From positions 806,001-870,000 of the forward strand of contig JAMSLZ010000008.1 of NCBI GenBank assembly GCA_026027325.1: a DNA stretch of 64,000 nucleotides, in the 5' to 3' direction. Each line of letters opens with the position of its first letter. Positions within the stretch are counted from its first letter, which is position 1. Source of the stretch: Actinomucor elegans (taxonomy: Eukaryota > Mucoromycota > Mucoromycetes > Mucorales > Mucoraceae). The translations under genes were made by a program, and so were the position numbers. The notes beneath the pieces are model-generated. The model was given only the letters and a program-made list of their open reading frames with translations, was not told the DNA's origin and did no database searches. Of the stretch, positions 25,561-38,880 are shown in pieces.

Positions 25561-26923
25561 GTTGTTTTATCTTTGTCCAAAAAACAATTTCAATTTATCT
25601 TGCAGCTCTCTGCAAAAATCCAAATTGTGTCTCAATCTCTAGCTAAAAAAACTGTAAATAGTCTCTATCTTTAAGAGGCATAGACCCATGGATACATTTG
25701 CCAAAGAAACTGAGTTCTTTTCTGGTCAAAAAAAAAAACTGATATTACATTAGATTGGGATAGCAAGCTGTTGAAAGAAAAAAATAGCTTACTACATTCC
25801 TTGAACTCTCTTTTACAATATTGCGCAAGAATGCTTCGAGTTCTCATATCAGTGCTACAGAAAACACACATTTCTTTGTAGGCAGATTTTGGCGTTTCAA
25901 GCATACTTTAATTGTCTTTTCGGGGAATAAAATATATTAATGCGGGCTTTCACTTAAACTAATAAATTTTGTGGTGCGTTGTCATGGTAGTTGTGTAATA
26001 AAACTCGTTTGAAGTTGGGTGCAGCATAATAAATTTAGTAAAATGTGTTGATCTGATATAAAAGTTATTGTGTATCATTTGGTGCAACAAGTATAGCATA
26101 TTATTATTTTTTTCTAAAATTATGACAGGTGGTTTATTGGAGATCGACTTTCTGATACTTTAATTTATTCCCAAAATTCGGCTTTCTTTATATTAAAAAG
26201 GCAAATATACTCTTTAGAATGTACATAATATACTTTAATTATAAACTATACCTCAAGGGTGATATGCATAGCCAAGATAAAGATTAAATTTTGAAAATTT
26301 GGGCCGAGGGAGCCAAAATACCAAACCCATCTTCAAAATTGGCTTGTTTTATTAGTCGACAGAGGTTCACATTAAATAATGCATGCTATCTGCTTTTCCA
26401 CAATTACTTCTTGACTCGGCTTCTTATTAAGAGAAGATAACATGTTGATAAAAACAAACTTGATGAAGGTGGTTGGTTCGCATTTTAAAGTTTAGAATAA
26501 TATATTGTGAAATGCTATATATTACTATATATATGTCTAATCTCTCGACCCACTCCACATATGAATATATAGTACTCCGTAAATGCTCGCATTAAACTTT
26601 CAAATTCTTTATTTATAATTCTTTATTGGCTGTTGTGGAATGAAAAAACTGTATTTGATAATGTTGGTTAGTAGTAAGTTGCAAATACCATCTCATGATG
26701 ATAGTTATTTATATTATCGTTTGATCTCAGCAGGATATCGAGCCTGATCTATAATATAAGCTTAAAGATGGATAACTATGTCTACTAGGGCTTCGATTTA
26801 ACACAAGTGGTATCTATACTTTATTTATTATATCCGTTAGTAAAGAACGCCTATTGATGACGGATCAAATGTTCTCTAATCATTTAAGAAACAAAGTGGC
26901 AATACCAAAGCTCAAAACGTTGC

Positions 26924-26997
26924 CAGATGTAGAAAATTATTATGAACATGTTCTACGGACTAAATGCGGTATTTAACCGAGACTGGCTGAGACTTTT
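26924..26997 (+). repeat. Dispersed 75-bp repeat, copy H
   Basis: Blocks in order: TATTATGAACATGTTCTAC, AAATGCGGTATTTAACCGAG and GGCTGAGACT. Confidence 0.6.
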
Positions 26998-27407
26998 TAG
27001 TAATATATGAGCCTTGTTCATAGTAATACTACAAAATTCAACTAACATGTTGGAAACAAAAGTAGAAATCAGAATTAATTGGTTATGCTTCAGCTAGCCC
27101 TTGCATGATACTGATGCGGATTTAGAAAGATTCCTAGGGCGTCGACTAATTATCACCGAATATTACATTTTTTCAAATTACAAAAACAAGGACTAATTAA
27201 CTCCATAGAGCATTCGAAGATATTGGTGACTCCTATAAAATGCGATACATTAATTCAAGTAGCACGGCTTCAAGTCAATGCAAGAAAAATTATCATTATG
27301 TGTTCAGTTTAAGTGTCACATAAGGTGAAATAAGCAATGGTTCTTATACTTGTGTAGGTAAGTGATCTACAATTACCACACTTTTAATAGCTTGATATCT
27401 AGCAATT

Positions 27408-27480
27408 CCCAGATCTCTCTACTTATCTCAGTCAACCGCCGCACCAAATCAGTAGATCATTCTCAAAATGAGCTACTACA
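27408..27480 (-). repeat. Dispersed 75-bp repeat, copy I
   Basis: Reverse complement gives AGTAGCTCATTTTGAGAATG, ACTGATTTGGTGCGGCG, GTTGACTGAGATAAGTAGAG and AGATCTGGG, the family order. Confidence 0.6.
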
Positions 27481-28079
27481 TTATTTGAACTTCTAACTCC
27501 CATGATATATATGCATATTAAGTTTGTTAATAAGGAATAGTAAACTAAATGTATTTTTTAAACGGCATGCTTTTTAGAAGTCTAAACTAATCTCCGTCTG
27601 CTCTATTATCTAATGCTTACTCTTATTTTAGTGATAGTTATCAAGTCTATTAAGTCTTTCCATAAGTTTAACAAGATAAATAAGAATAGACATACCTACT
27701 AAAGCGTTAAAGTAGATTCTAGTGGTATAAAACAATTTGGTCATAAGAAGACAGATCTGAATGAACACGAACATATGATTTTAGATATAGAAAAGATTTA
27801 GATAGTAAGTATACTTATCAGACGTAAGATATACAACTAAAAAAAACGTAGACAACTGTAAGATGAAATGGCAAGGAATTCTAGTAATTTTTAATGTAAC
27901 TCGACTTGGTTTAGCTATTAAGCTGGTCAACGTCAACCATAGAAACTCACTTGATTAAGCATGTAAAAAATCAATGAGAAAAGAGCTAACTGTGCTATTA
28001 TAAGAAAGCTAATTCGAATTTTGATTTAATACTTTATATTTACAGTAATCATTAAGATTCCAAATGGTTTGAGACGCCT

Positions 28080-29859
28080 ACAAGTTTATAAACGAAATCA
28101 TCAATCTAAGTTCGTCAAGAGTAGGATCAAGTTTTTTGATGTCTTGGCATTTAATATGCAAGAATAACATAGCTTTGATACCCAAGACCTTTTGAAAAAA
28201 AAAAAACCTCAAGAATCAATGACAATACTATCTTTCTTAAGGGAATAGCAATATAATTTTGCAAATATATCTATTCTGAGACTGGTGTTACTATATCTAA
28301 GGTTAAAAATATTGCAGTTCAGCGTCGAATTCAAATCAAATTGTTGAAAGAGGTATTTGGCATTTTTATGACAACGCTGTGATAACCTTGATGAAGTTTT
28401 TCACCATGACCAACATTACGACAATCTATTAGTTTGCGATAAGCTAACGACGGTAACTGTATAAATAGTTTAGAAAACAGTTCCTGTGGAATGCCAAGAG
28501 TTCATAATTACCTGTCTAATTGATGCATTTGCTTGTAACTGTGAATTGCTATTTGTAATAATCACGATTGACAGAACCAGACTTCCCAGTGAGAGGTATT
28601 ACTGACATTTGATGTCCAAGATTAAACTATTTAAGGTGAATTTATTGTAAAAAAAAAAGCTATACCGTGAAATGTTAATGATTTTAAAAAGCTTCCTACT
28701 CTGCACATCAGTATTAAAAATGGAGGCTTATTTTCATCTTACATCATCAGATAAGTTACTTTTAATGTGATGTCTCGACCATATGATTGCTTTCTCCCAT
28801 TTAAGATTTTTACATATGGCTGTGCAACAGAGTTATCGAGAGATAGAGATATGTAGATGAGTGTCCGATTTTCTCGTACTGAAGTGGTCAGCTATCACGC
28901 CGGACATATCTACGATATACAAACATTCAACTGATATTTTTTTCTTGATGTTGCGGATGAAAGTTAAGAACTACACCCACAGGTTGTATGGAACTATGTC
29001 ATTGGAGCTCCTTAATATAGTAGATATGGATATTGTCAAAGTATGAAGATTTGAAAATATATGCATGATAAATTCCAGTAACTTTTTAGTAACAGACAAA
29101 CAAGTAAGGCGAAAACATTTGACAGTTGGGTAACCAGTTAAAAGGCATGTATCTGCGACCATATCTTCGTCCCTGTTGATATCAGAACTCCAGTATAATT
29201 ACAATTTTTCAAGGTTACGGCGGCTTTCAATATATATACCAAGGATGTAAAAAGTCCCTATGAAGTTTATCTTGATATTTAAAGCACGAAGAACAGGTAA
29301 CCTGTTTAAAATTTGCAGTGGTAATTGCACTATATTGGATCACACCTTGAAGCCTTCTATTAGTAATAACTCATGTAGGCTGTTACGAAAACAGCATATA
29401 ATATCGAAATACATTTGCTGATATGTTTCTGATACAAATTCTAGACCACTATTCACATATTAAATATGCTTACACGCTCCTCTTTCATAAGCAGGTTGTA
29501 TTTGCTTAAATACCGGGGTAAATTATACTAAACTACTATCACGAAGTCTTTCAATACTTATACATTTCAATAGAAGTGGGTGAAAAGAACTCTATAATTA
29601 AAGATTCCTGACCATATTGGCTTAGGGCGATACCACTCATAATTCGTGCAGGGTTTGATTCTGAAGAATGCAAAGTTGCGGATAGTTTCATATTTTCTAA
29701 TATAAATCGATCCGTATAAGTGTCTTTAAACGGCTTCGCTCCAATTTTACAAGTGAGTTGACATTGGCAAAGAACTTTCTCAACAATGTAATTGTAATTA
29801 GCGGCTGCATCAAATATAAGTTCTAAAATATCGACAGGAAGATATTTCCAGGTATTCAT
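28080..29859 (-). pseudogene. Decayed F-box/LRR protein gene
   Basis: Read on the minus strand from 29859, the ATG is followed by an F-box-like start (MNTWKYLPVDILELIFDAAA, then QCQLTCKIGAKPFKD). F-box proteins recruit substrates to SCF ubiquitin ligases. The first frame stops at 29551. A second frame continues (FTPVFKQIQPAYERGACKHI), then stretches with leucine-rich-repeat character follow, interrupted by stops: LNRLPVLRALNIK near 29300, HIFSNLHTLTISIS near 29055, GIPQELFSKLFIQLPSLAY near 28470, and LHIKCQDIKKLDPTLDELRL near 28130. At least four in-frame stops and one frameshift make it a pseudogene. Large F-box families with many decayed members are usual in Mucorales. The 3' end is approximate. 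Confidence 0.65.
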
Positions 29860-29937
29860 TCAGAGCTGAAGTTAAAGGTCTAAAATAATATGTAAAAACA
29901 CCTGACAAAAAAAGGATGGCTTACTTATTATTAAAGC

Positions 29938-29960
29938 ATATATATATATATATATATATA
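29938..29960. repeat. (AT)n microsatellite
   Basis: About 23 bp of alternating A and T, just upstream of the F-box relic's start. Confidence 0.9.
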
Positions 29961-32019
29961 AGAGCGGCGCGTTCCCTTAAAAATCAGAAAATAGTCAGGA
30001 TGGATTTACTTTTGACTTTGATTGGCTGACGTAATTTATGCAACCCATTTTATTGGATGGCGACAATTCACAAGATATTGACTGAGGACATCTCCAATGG
30101 CTTTGTTATTATGCATATTTGAAAATAGCTACTTTTTAAACTCAATATAACAACTATTGCTTTCAATGATGAATTTACTATTCCACTACTATATAATGAA
30201 AAGTAAAGCTTATTATTTAATCACTAAAAATACGCTCATAAAGAAGCTGCGCTCTTTATCAGAAGTAATGAATCATATATACCGTTGAAATATATATATT
30301 GAAACAAGAATAAGTTGAATAAATAAAGCTTTTTATTTATTTCTACTATTCATGGTGATTAAAGAAAGAAAAAGGTACAAGCTAATGGGAATGGTCTCGA
30401 AATAAATGCACAAAATAAAAAAATAAGAATAAAAAGTGTTTATTACTTAAATTAGACTCTGAAAACCAGACAATTCATTGTATTTTATCCATGGCTCCAC
30501 GATTTGCTCATATTGCTGCTGACGTCCGTCTTCTTCATATAGCTCAAGTATAAATACGTAAGTTTATCTTCTAATATAAACCATTTAATGATTTCAAGTA
30601 CTGTCCACAAAAGTTAGCCGAGTTCTCGACTCTAAAGAAAAGGATACATCTTTCTGGTCATTAATTACTTGTTAATACGTTCGATATACAGCGCCATCAA
30701 TACTTTATTGCAACAAGCATGCAAGAAACTCAGTTACTTCAGTAGACTGTAAGATCAAATAACACCAAAATCTGCATCACTAGTGTATGAAGTTGGTCTA
30801 ATCCTTTCTTCGTCCACAGATTTAGTATAACGCACCCTCTTCAATAACAATATAGGACCCGGGGCTAGAGATAAAGCAAGCTTATGCAAAAACCTTCTTC
30901 TATCCTTTTATATACTACTTTCGTTACTCAAAATTACTCCAATATGTCATTTATAGATAACATATTTTTAACTACTGGTTACATTTGATTTCAAATTTTA
31001 ATACTAGACTCTTTTTTTCGTTGGTGATAACACTGTTGGTTTCACTTTTTGTAACTATTCCACAAGAGTCCTACTGTTTGGATTGAATTGAAACTATTAT
31101 TTCTTTTCACCTAGAGTTGTTTTCAGGACATAGTATAGATATATACTTTAAGTAATAAAGTAATTATTGCGGTTTGTTACATACAAAAATAATAGAGAAT
31201 CCATTTTTTTTATTAGCACGCCGTGTAGCAATCCAAAAGGAAAACAAGAGGCGGTCGCATTTGCTAGGCGATTTTTGGAAAGTGGAAGGAAAAGGTTAAT
31301 TGATAGATACTCTATATTAGGACAGAAAGTAGAGGTTACCGCCGATGATGTACCATAGTTCCCTCTCGGTGGGATACAAATAATAATAGCCTGTAACAGT
31401 GAAGAAGTGTGATTGGAGAGTGTTTGCAGAAATTATTATTGTTGTTGCATTCCTCAAGCATTCAACTCCAAAAAATGGAGCCTAAAATTTCTTCTTACAT
31501 TTGGAACGGGTGCAATTGTAATTGTTATATCACCCCTCAGCCAATGTATATCAAAGATATATAGATATCAACATCATTTTCTGATAATATTAGAGATATT
31601 TCTCAGAAATCATTCACAATACAGCTTTGTTTCTTATAGTGAAAGTCATGCATCGATATTTATACTATCGTTGAAGTCTTATGAGAGGCCGAGTCAACCA
31701 ACTTTAAAGGGCCATAGCAGCCAGATTAAACTGAATTATCAGATGATAAATAAACAGCCATGACAACTTTTTACGTGTCTTTTTTCAATTTAGTGCTGGC
31801 CATTCGGTCTATTTTTTTATTATCCATAAAACACCTATCAGTGCTTAATGGATGAAAAATAGCATGTATCAATCTCAAGTTTTTTTCTACGATATGCAAA
31901 CTCAGGCTTTCAATGCTGTGGGAGAAATTTGATAGTTCCCTAATGATAGTCTATTTTACGATTGGTTCAAAGTTCTTTGTTATATATATTCTGCATTATA
32001 CAAACAACACCTAAATCTG

Positions 32020-32027
32020 TATAAATA
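32020..32027 (+). promoter_or_regulatory. TATA box of the SDR gene
   Basis: TATAAATA, 49 bp before the second-exon-joined ATG at 32076, with a CT-rich leader between (TTCCTGTTTTTCTTTC). Confidence 0.45.
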
Positions 32028-32075
32028 TATATCAAACTTACTTTGGCTTCCTGTTTTTCTTTCATATAATAAATT

Positions 32076-33004
32076 ATGTTGACTCCAATGGAATCGCCTA
32101 ACATTGTTTCACAAATGTCATTGAAAGGCAAAGTAGCGGTTGGTAAAGTATATAATAGATATCTATATACTTTATGTTAAAGTATATTTTAGTTACTGGA
32201 GGTGCTAGAGGTCTAGGATATGAAATGATGCTTGCATTGGCTGAAAGTGGAGCCTCTGTTGCTTGTGTCGATTTACTGGAAGAAACTAGTCTTCAAGCCA
32301 CTACCAAGATTGTAGCTGAATGTAAAGTAGAAGCTTCTGCTTGGGGATGCGATGTGACAGATGATGAAGCAGTAGATAAACTATTTGAAAACATTGTTCT
32401 ACGCCATGGTAAAATTGATATTCTGGTGACTGCAGCCGGCATCAATAAGGTTTGTCCAGCGATTGAATATACTCCCAAGGATTTTTCAACTATCTTTCAA
32501 GTCAACGTGAATGGTACATTCTATTGTATGCAAAAAGCAGCCAAGTAAAGTATACAGTACATAACACATATACCTAGAGGCTAACTCTAAGCTACTATTA
32601 TTCATAGACATATGATTCGATTGGGTATTCCTGGTTCGATCATCACTATTGCATCCATGTCTGCCCATATAGTCAACAGACCTCATACTCATGCTCCTTA
32701 CAACGCGACTAAGGCTGCCGTACTTCAATTAACTAAGTCTTTAGCCTGTGAATGGGCGCCTCATCATATTCGCGTCTGCGCCATTTCACCTGGCTATTTT
32801 GATACCGTCATGAACAGAACCCTTTTAGCTCAACAAGGTGAAGCTGGTGCTGCACTCAGAAAGTTCTGGGAGACTGAAACTCCCATGGGTAGATTAGGTA
32901 CACCACATGAACTGAAAGGTGTAGTGACTTTTTTAGCTTCGGATTCTGCTTCTTTTGTTACTGGATCAGAAATTATTGTGGATGGAGGATATACTGCTTG
33001 GTAG
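32076..33004 (+). CDS. Short-chain dehydrogenase/reductase (sorbose reductase/mannitol dehydrogenase type)
   Basis: Classical NAD(P)-dependent SDR. Exons are 32076-32142, 32193-32544 and 32608-33004, giving 271 residues, with GT-AG introns of 50 and 63 nt. Motifs: cofactor-binding TGGARGLG near residue 26; LVTAAGI in place of the NNAG motif; the catalytic Ser region SIITIASMSAH; the catalytic YNATK; and the downstream ISPGYFDT. C-terminal FVTGSEIIVDGGYTAW is typical. The sequence around SMSAHIVNRPHTHAPYNATK resembles fungal NADP-dependent sorbose reductases and mannitol dehydrogenases (Sou1 group). The substrate is therefore probably a sugar or polyol, but this cannot be fixed from sequence alone. 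The protein lacks a signal peptide and should be cytosolic. It lies 292 bp upstream of carG on the same strand. Confidence 0.9.
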
Positions 33005-33296
33005 AAATACATAGCTAGTTTAAATGTAATAAATCAGGGGCTTCACTGATGGGCCCTTATCAACCCAACAACTTACTATCAGCCACCGGCTCTAGATATA
33101 GATATCACTCGTTCATAAAAAGGCTGATTTATGCAGTTCCAAACTTTTGGGTTATTTCCGAATCCTGTATGATTCAAGTTCCGCGTGAAATGGAAAGCGT
33201 GTAGGTACTTCAGCACATGCACAACAGCCTCCTTGTTTCTTTTTCTGTTAATTCCAAGATAACAAAAAAAAAAAACTACCTTGTTTCATATACTAA

Positions 33297-34468
33297 ATGT
33301 TGAATTCTCAGAGCCGAAAAGAAGAAAGATCTACCGAGGATGTAAGCAACCATTGAAACATTTGCAGGAATCTTGTACTGACACTTTCAAAATTCAAAGA
33401 TTATCTTGGAACCTTATACGTATTTAATCTCACATCCCGGTAAAGACATCCGCTCCAAATTGATAAAAGCCTTTGACTTGTGGCTTAAAGTGCCAGAAGA
33501 TACTCTGGAAGTCATCAACAAGGTCATCGGTATGCTTCATAATGCTAGTTTGATGTAAGTATTCTTTGTGTAATTCCCAAAACGTTTTGTTTAACGATAG
33601 CATTAAACAGGATTGATGATGTTCAAGATGATTCCGACTTGAGAAGAGGTGTACCTGTCGCTCATCATATTTATGGTGTACCTCAAACTATCAATACTGC
33701 CAACTATGTCATCTTTTTGGCTTTGCAAGAGGTGATGAAGCTCAACAACCCAGAAATGATGAACGTGTGTACGGAGGAATTAATTAATCTGCACAGAGGT
33801 CAAGGTATTGAGCTCTACTGGAGAGATAGTTTGACCTGTCCTACTGAAGAAGAATATATCGACATGGTGAACAATAGTAAGCTGCCCTATATATACAAGA
33901 ACAATCATCATTGATTCTTTTGATAGAAACTAGTGGTCTACTAAGGCTAGGTGTTCGTTTAATGCAAGCAGCCAGTGAAAGTGAAATGTAAGCACTTGAT
34001 CTTTTAACAACATAAAGCTTACCCTATCACATCCAGTGACTATACACCTCTCGTAAATATTATTGGTATACACTTTCAGGTTCGCGATGATTACATGAAT
34101 CTACAATCAGATACTGTAAGTTTTACTTGTAGATACATAGATAATCATGACTCAGACATAGTCTTTTGTAGTATACTCACAACAAAGGCTTCTGTGAAGA
34201 TCTAACAGAAGGCAAATTCTCATTTCCAATCATTCATGCGATTAGAAAAGATCCTAGCAATCGTCAATTGCTAAACATTATCAGTCAAAAGCCTACTGCA
34301 GTAGAGGTAAAGAAATATGCTTTGGAAGTCATCAAAAGAGCCGGTAGTTTTGAGTATGTCCGAGAGTTCCTTCTTCAAAAAGAACTTGAGTCTTTGGAGG
34401 AAATCAAGCGGTTGGGAGGAAACCCACTATTGGAAAAGTATATTGAAACTATCAGAATCAGTCAATAG
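33297..34468 (+). CDS. carG: Geranylgeranyl diphosphate synthase
   Basis: Makes C20 geranylgeranyl diphosphate from farnesyl and isopentenyl diphosphates, the precursor of carotenoids, trisporoids and prenyl anchors. Exons are 33297-33341, 33400-33554, 33611-33876, 33927-33987, 34037-34115 and 34172-34468, giving 300 residues, with five GT-AG introns of 49 to 58 nt. The first Asp-rich motif is [13 protein letters not shown] near residue 70 and the second is QVRDDYMN. Other family marks are [25 protein letters not shown] and [16 protein letters not shown]. The short N-terminus [15 protein letters not shown] and the whole frame closely match what I recall of Mucor circinelloides carG, which supports a Mucorales source. 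In Mucor the orthologue is light-induced with other carotenoid genes; no light element was identified here. Confidence 0.96.
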
Positions 34469-34731
34469 ATGTTTGTATAATAATTATACTAGTAGTCTAA
34501 TAAAAAGAATACCCTCTTGTATCCGTTGTCGGTTGTCTTTAAACCTTGTTTCAAATTAACTTTTTTAAATCGGATAGCTTATAATTGACATCCGTTCTAT
34601 GACGAACACAGCTAATCAAATAAATCATGTCCTGGATAACAAATTAAGTTTGGCAGCAAAAAGACATATACTTTTAATGTTTAATCCTATATATTTAATC
34701 TATATACATAGTAATAAAGCTCATTATTTAT

Positions 34732-36521
34732 TCAAGTTAAGCAAGGTCGTAGACAGCACAGTAAGTCCGAACTAAATGTTTCTTCAGAAAATTTATCTGA
34801 AGCAGATGCACGAGCGTTGGATGCCATCTCTTCATACTCTATTTCTGACAAGGACAAAGCCGAGTGCAAACAATCTGCAAATGTCTCTTCAGAATCAGCC
34901 AAGAAACCAGTTGGCTTACCATCATATTCAGTAACAATATCCAACTTGGGCCCACCTGATTTATGGGCCACAGGTATTAAACCAGCAGCCATGTATTCAA
35001 CTACGCCAATACCAAAATGCTCATTCCACATGGTATGAAGACCAATCTTGGCCAAGCCTAAGCTTGATACGAGTAAATCATAGGAAGCATTGATTTCAAA
35101 TCTTACATGGTCCTAAATGTGAATAAGTACAAAAGCTGCTTGTATTACCCGCCCTAGTTTACCTGGATACCCAGTTCAATAGCTTCTTTACGAAGATTAT
35201 CAATTCTCTTTGCATCACCTTCATTTCTTGAACTGCCGATTAAAACAAGTTCTACAGAGGTTGACTTCCACTGTGGGTATTTTTCAAACAGCTTGCGAAG
35301 CGCTTTAAGCTGTAATGAATGGTCTTTCTCAGGTCTGAATTGAGCAACACTAACGATCATGAGTTTACGGCCTTTCAAGGGTAGCGCATTCAAACGTTCT
35401 GTATCGCAAGGAGGGTAAACAATTTCTGCTTTTGTGTGCCATAATTGATCGATGTGACCCTTTGTCCATGTAGAGTTTACGGTCACTATATCTGCAAACG
35501 ATCCGCAATAGCCGTAAATTCTAGCAAAAAGTCTATAATAGCTATTGGATAGAACGACAATATTTAGCACTATGCTATTGCAACTCCAGTGTCTATTTAC
35601 ATAAGTTTTCCAGTGCTCCAAATGATGCTTGAGGCCAGTTTTGCGTCATTATTATGAGCCGCTCTTCTTTCATATACACGATTGACCATATCGGAACTAA
35701 TGGTGGGATAGTGAGTGTAGGTAGCGATTTTAACTTGAGTAAAGTAATGAACCAGAGGGTAAGTGAATGCATAACCCATTGTGTCTGTTATACGGATGAA
35801 TGAATAGGGATCCTTTGATGTTATATTTTAAATCAATTACCAAAGTAAACGTCAGGTACCAGTTTACTAATTGCTTCGTATCCAATCACAAGTGAAGCTA
35901 AACTCTGAAGAATCAATGTAAACCGAGGATACCTAAGAGTGTTGAGTCCCAGTTAATAAATGATCAATATGGGCTCAATCCTTTATATCTTTTTACCTTG
36001 CATCCTCGACAAGGTATCTTTTAGTCAAATATATAAATGCCAGTCTACTAGGATTCAGCTCTATATTGAAATTGTTCTGTGTTTTGGCTATTAGAAGTCC
36101 AGTTAACACCCCCGATAGCCTAGTATGCATACCTTGACCTTGTTAATGATTTGCTCTTTCGTTGCCTCGACATCGCCTGTGTATACTGCACAAATAACAT
36201 TCGGAAAGTCTCTTTGGACATCGCGAATAGCTGTCCAAAGTACGCGTTCACCTCCTCCACCTGCATTACTAAGAATCCATTTTTGTAATTGAGTCATGTT
36301 TTTTCTTTAATCTATTGACTTACATACCAATAAGGATGAAAGAAACCTAAGAACTGAGGTTGCTGTATATTAAGTGCGCTTGGACCTAATTCTTGTAGTA
36401 ACTGAGCACGATGTTCCTCTGCTGTATTTGTTATGCAGAATTTCAAAACTGATACTGTCAGCCACACCGCAACTACGATGGCTGTTATCCAAAATGATAA
36501 AGACAACAACAGATCTATCAT
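34732..36521 (-). CDS. ALG11: GDP-Man:dolichol-oligosaccharide alpha-1,2-mannosyltransferase
   Basis: GT4 enzyme that adds the fourth and fifth mannoses to the lipid-linked oligosaccharide on the cytosolic face of the ER. Seven exons on the minus strand: 36521-36328, 36268-36133, 36076-35997, 35932-35841, 35784-35601, 35541-35163 and 35112-34732, giving 481 residues. There is an N-terminal membrane anchor ([18 protein letters not shown]). The family signature [15 protein letters not shown] is formed across the first intron. Next come [20 protein letters not shown] and [14 protein letters not shown]. The donor-binding GT4 end is [20 protein letters not shown] with the E-x7-E pattern. The gene is convergent with carG, with 263 bp between the stops. 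Confidence 0.94.
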
Positions 36522-38117
36522 TTTGGAAGTGTAGAAGAAGTAAAACGTGTTCGCTTCGCAAGTCTCGTTGAATTTGACGCTTTACGCGGAGCTTTAAACA
36601 GCTCGAGGTATGCCCATTACTATTTATTTAAAAGGTTTGGCTGCATATTTTAGACACTCCAAGGCTCCTCTTATAAAACCGATTCTAAGTACTAATATAT
36701 AATTCAAATATAATAAAATAAACTACATTATAAATTTTATTTATAAGATATCCTTAATATCACTAAGACAATGCATCACATTATCATCAATGTATATAAT
36801 ACAACCACTTTGGTAGAATACTCTTTCCAATTGCATGGTTTAATGGATAAGCAGCAATTGATAAAATTAGTGCGGCTATGCACCCAAACTTTATCAATTA
36901 TAATTTGTGCAAACTCTAAACACTATGTCAATACAATTGTATCTGAATTTGTAGGTCTACTACTTCATATTCTATGATTCTCGTTAATTAGTATATCCGC
37001 TTGCTTTTTCAAAGTGAGTAGAATCCCTTAGGATATTGGGAACATTGTATTAATATATCTTGCGGCCTAAGGATTTAGTACGGTTTGCTTAGACATTGCT
37101 TTTAACAGACTGGGCGATTGTAGGTATAGCATTGAATAAGGTACACTGACAAGCCTTTTGTAAGCTTGGAGGAAAGCCTGTCAAAGAAGGTTAAAAGTAA
37201 TTAAGTATCAATCGTTACAGGCGTAGTATTATACGGCCAAAATCTTTCACTTTTATAATATATGGGAGTTAAGTTGCGCTGTAAACGAATTATCATCCAT
37301 GTTAAGCTATCATCCAACACTGCCAAAGTAATCATTTATTAATATACATTCGAAACCAATATTGTCTACTAGTTGAAAGTCATAAAGGATCTATCCAAAA
37401 TACTATCTGCGAACGACACGCCAGCTTTTTGGCTAGGTTTCCTACCATGCTAATCATATCTAATAAAAGATGAATTTGCAAATATATCTGCTGAATAAAA
37501 TAGCGGTACCTCCATTCTTTTTGACTATGAAATCCTATAATAGCGCATATCAATATAAATGTCCATGTATTTATTTATTTTTTTAGGCTCAGACCTATGA
37601 GGAACCGAGTTACCTAATATAATCCTAGAATAATGGCATATCGCTTTATAAGCTTTTTGAGAATCAAGAGACTAACTAGTTTACTTTAATACGACTCATT
37701 TATAATGGAAAGGCCACAACTGGTATACAGTATAAAAGCAAAGCTTATACGTTTTTTATGACGCAGTGAATAATGCAAAAACCATGCTCACGACATAATA
37801 TAATTCAGGGCTACTGTTGAATTGTATACAATTTTTTATCCTTTTAGTTTATACTGGTTTTTCTCATATAAAAAAAGAAAATAAAATCTTCCCTGTGTTG
37901 CTAAAAAGAAAAAAATCGAAACGCTTTTTGATGTTAAGTATGGCTTGAGGATCATCTACAGCCAGAAATGCCTCCAAAGCTTTGGCTGGGTTTGTGTGAT
38001 TATGCACATAGCGAGTCAGGAACGCACGTCACAGTCGGAAAAGCCACAATTATTTTTGAAATACACTCACTTGGCTTTAAAAAAGAAGGCATATCTTTTC
38101 ATTACATAGAATTTTCA
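36522..38117. other. Intergenic interval
   Basis: About 1.6 kb, AT-rich, between two divergent genes (ALG11 minus, UTP16-like plus). No supportable coding region; short frames such as 36771-36977 have no protein character. Promoters of both neighbours must lie here. Confidence 0.6.
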
Positions 38118-38880
38118 ATGGCCAAAATCGTATTTGAAGAAGACGCCGAGATCATCGTGCCCGAGTCTACCAAAAAGCCCGAGAACAATGACATTTTCGA
38201 TGAATCCTCAGACGATGAGGCTCCCGAGGCTATTTCCACCTCGAAAGCTAAAGAAAGTTTAATTTCCAAAGAGCAAGCCGAGAGAGAAGCTGCAGCAAAG
38301 TAGGTTTCAAGTGGACGTCAGTTTCGATTCAATCTAACGCTATCTATCTAGAATTGCTGCTACTGAGAAAGAAAAGCGTAGACAAAGAGACCAACTTTTA
38401 AAAGAGCAAAAGGAAGGCAGTAAGAGACAAGCAAAAGAGTTGGAGAAGAAGGCAAAGAAGGAAAAACTCGAGAAACAATATCAGCAGAAGATGGAAAAAA
38501 GAAAGTTGAAGCAATCAGAGGAACCAGTCCAAGATAATTTGCTGCCAACTGATTTATTACAGCAAGCTTTGATTGAAGAAGAAGAAGAATCAAAAAAGAG
38601 AAAGCATGTAACAACTGAAGAGTTTGAAAAGTTACTGGCCGAACAAGAAGAAGAAGAAAAGAAGCGATCCAAGAAGAGAAAGAGCATTAAAGAAGGAAGA
38701 AATGTTGGAGAATATACCGTCAAAGTGCTTAATCATCGTCCTAAATTGCAGAAAGCCAATAAGCATATCTTGAATATGAGAAAGTTACATATGAATCGAT
38801 CAGCAGTGCCTAGAAAAGACGCTGTGGTGAATATCAGTAGCGGTAGAGATGGTGCCGCCTTAGTGTTCAATCGTAAATAA
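38118..38880 (+). CDS. UTP16/Bud21-like nucleolar protein
   Basis: Small, very charged protein that looks like the UTP16 (Bud21) family, a U3 snoRNP-associated factor of the small-subunit processome. Exons are 38118-38299 and 38352-38880, with a GT-AG intron of 52 nt, giving 236 residues. The order is an acidic N-terminus (NDIFDESSDDEAPEA), a long Lys/Glu-rich coiled coil (about residues 45 to 165), and a basic C-terminal block. That block (GEYTVKVLNHRPKL, then RKLHMNRSAVPRKD) is the part that suggests UTP16. An upstream in-frame ATG at 37968 is out of coding character, so 38118 (MAKIVFEED) is chosen. Low-complexity composition limits confidence in the family; a nuclear role is likely from the charge pattern. 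Confidence 0.6.

Larger units (their letters stand above)
25561..28079. other. Intergenic interval after the Fanzor-like relic
   Basis: AT-rich without a supportable gene. It contains repeat copies H (plus) and I (minus) about 0.4 kb apart. A 77-codon minus-strand frame at 25671-25904 is not recognisable. Confidence 0.6.
29860..32075. other. Intergenic interval
   Basis: AT-rich and without a supportable gene. It holds an (AT)n tract at 29938-29960. Short frames at 31167-31358 and 31413-31763 have no recognisable family. The last 60 bp form the promoter and leader of the SDR gene. Confidence 0.55.

Noticed and set aside
33005..34731. Carotenoid gene cluster around carG
   Set aside because: Neighbours are an SDR of the sugar-reductase type and ALG11; no carB, carRP or other pathway gene is in the window.
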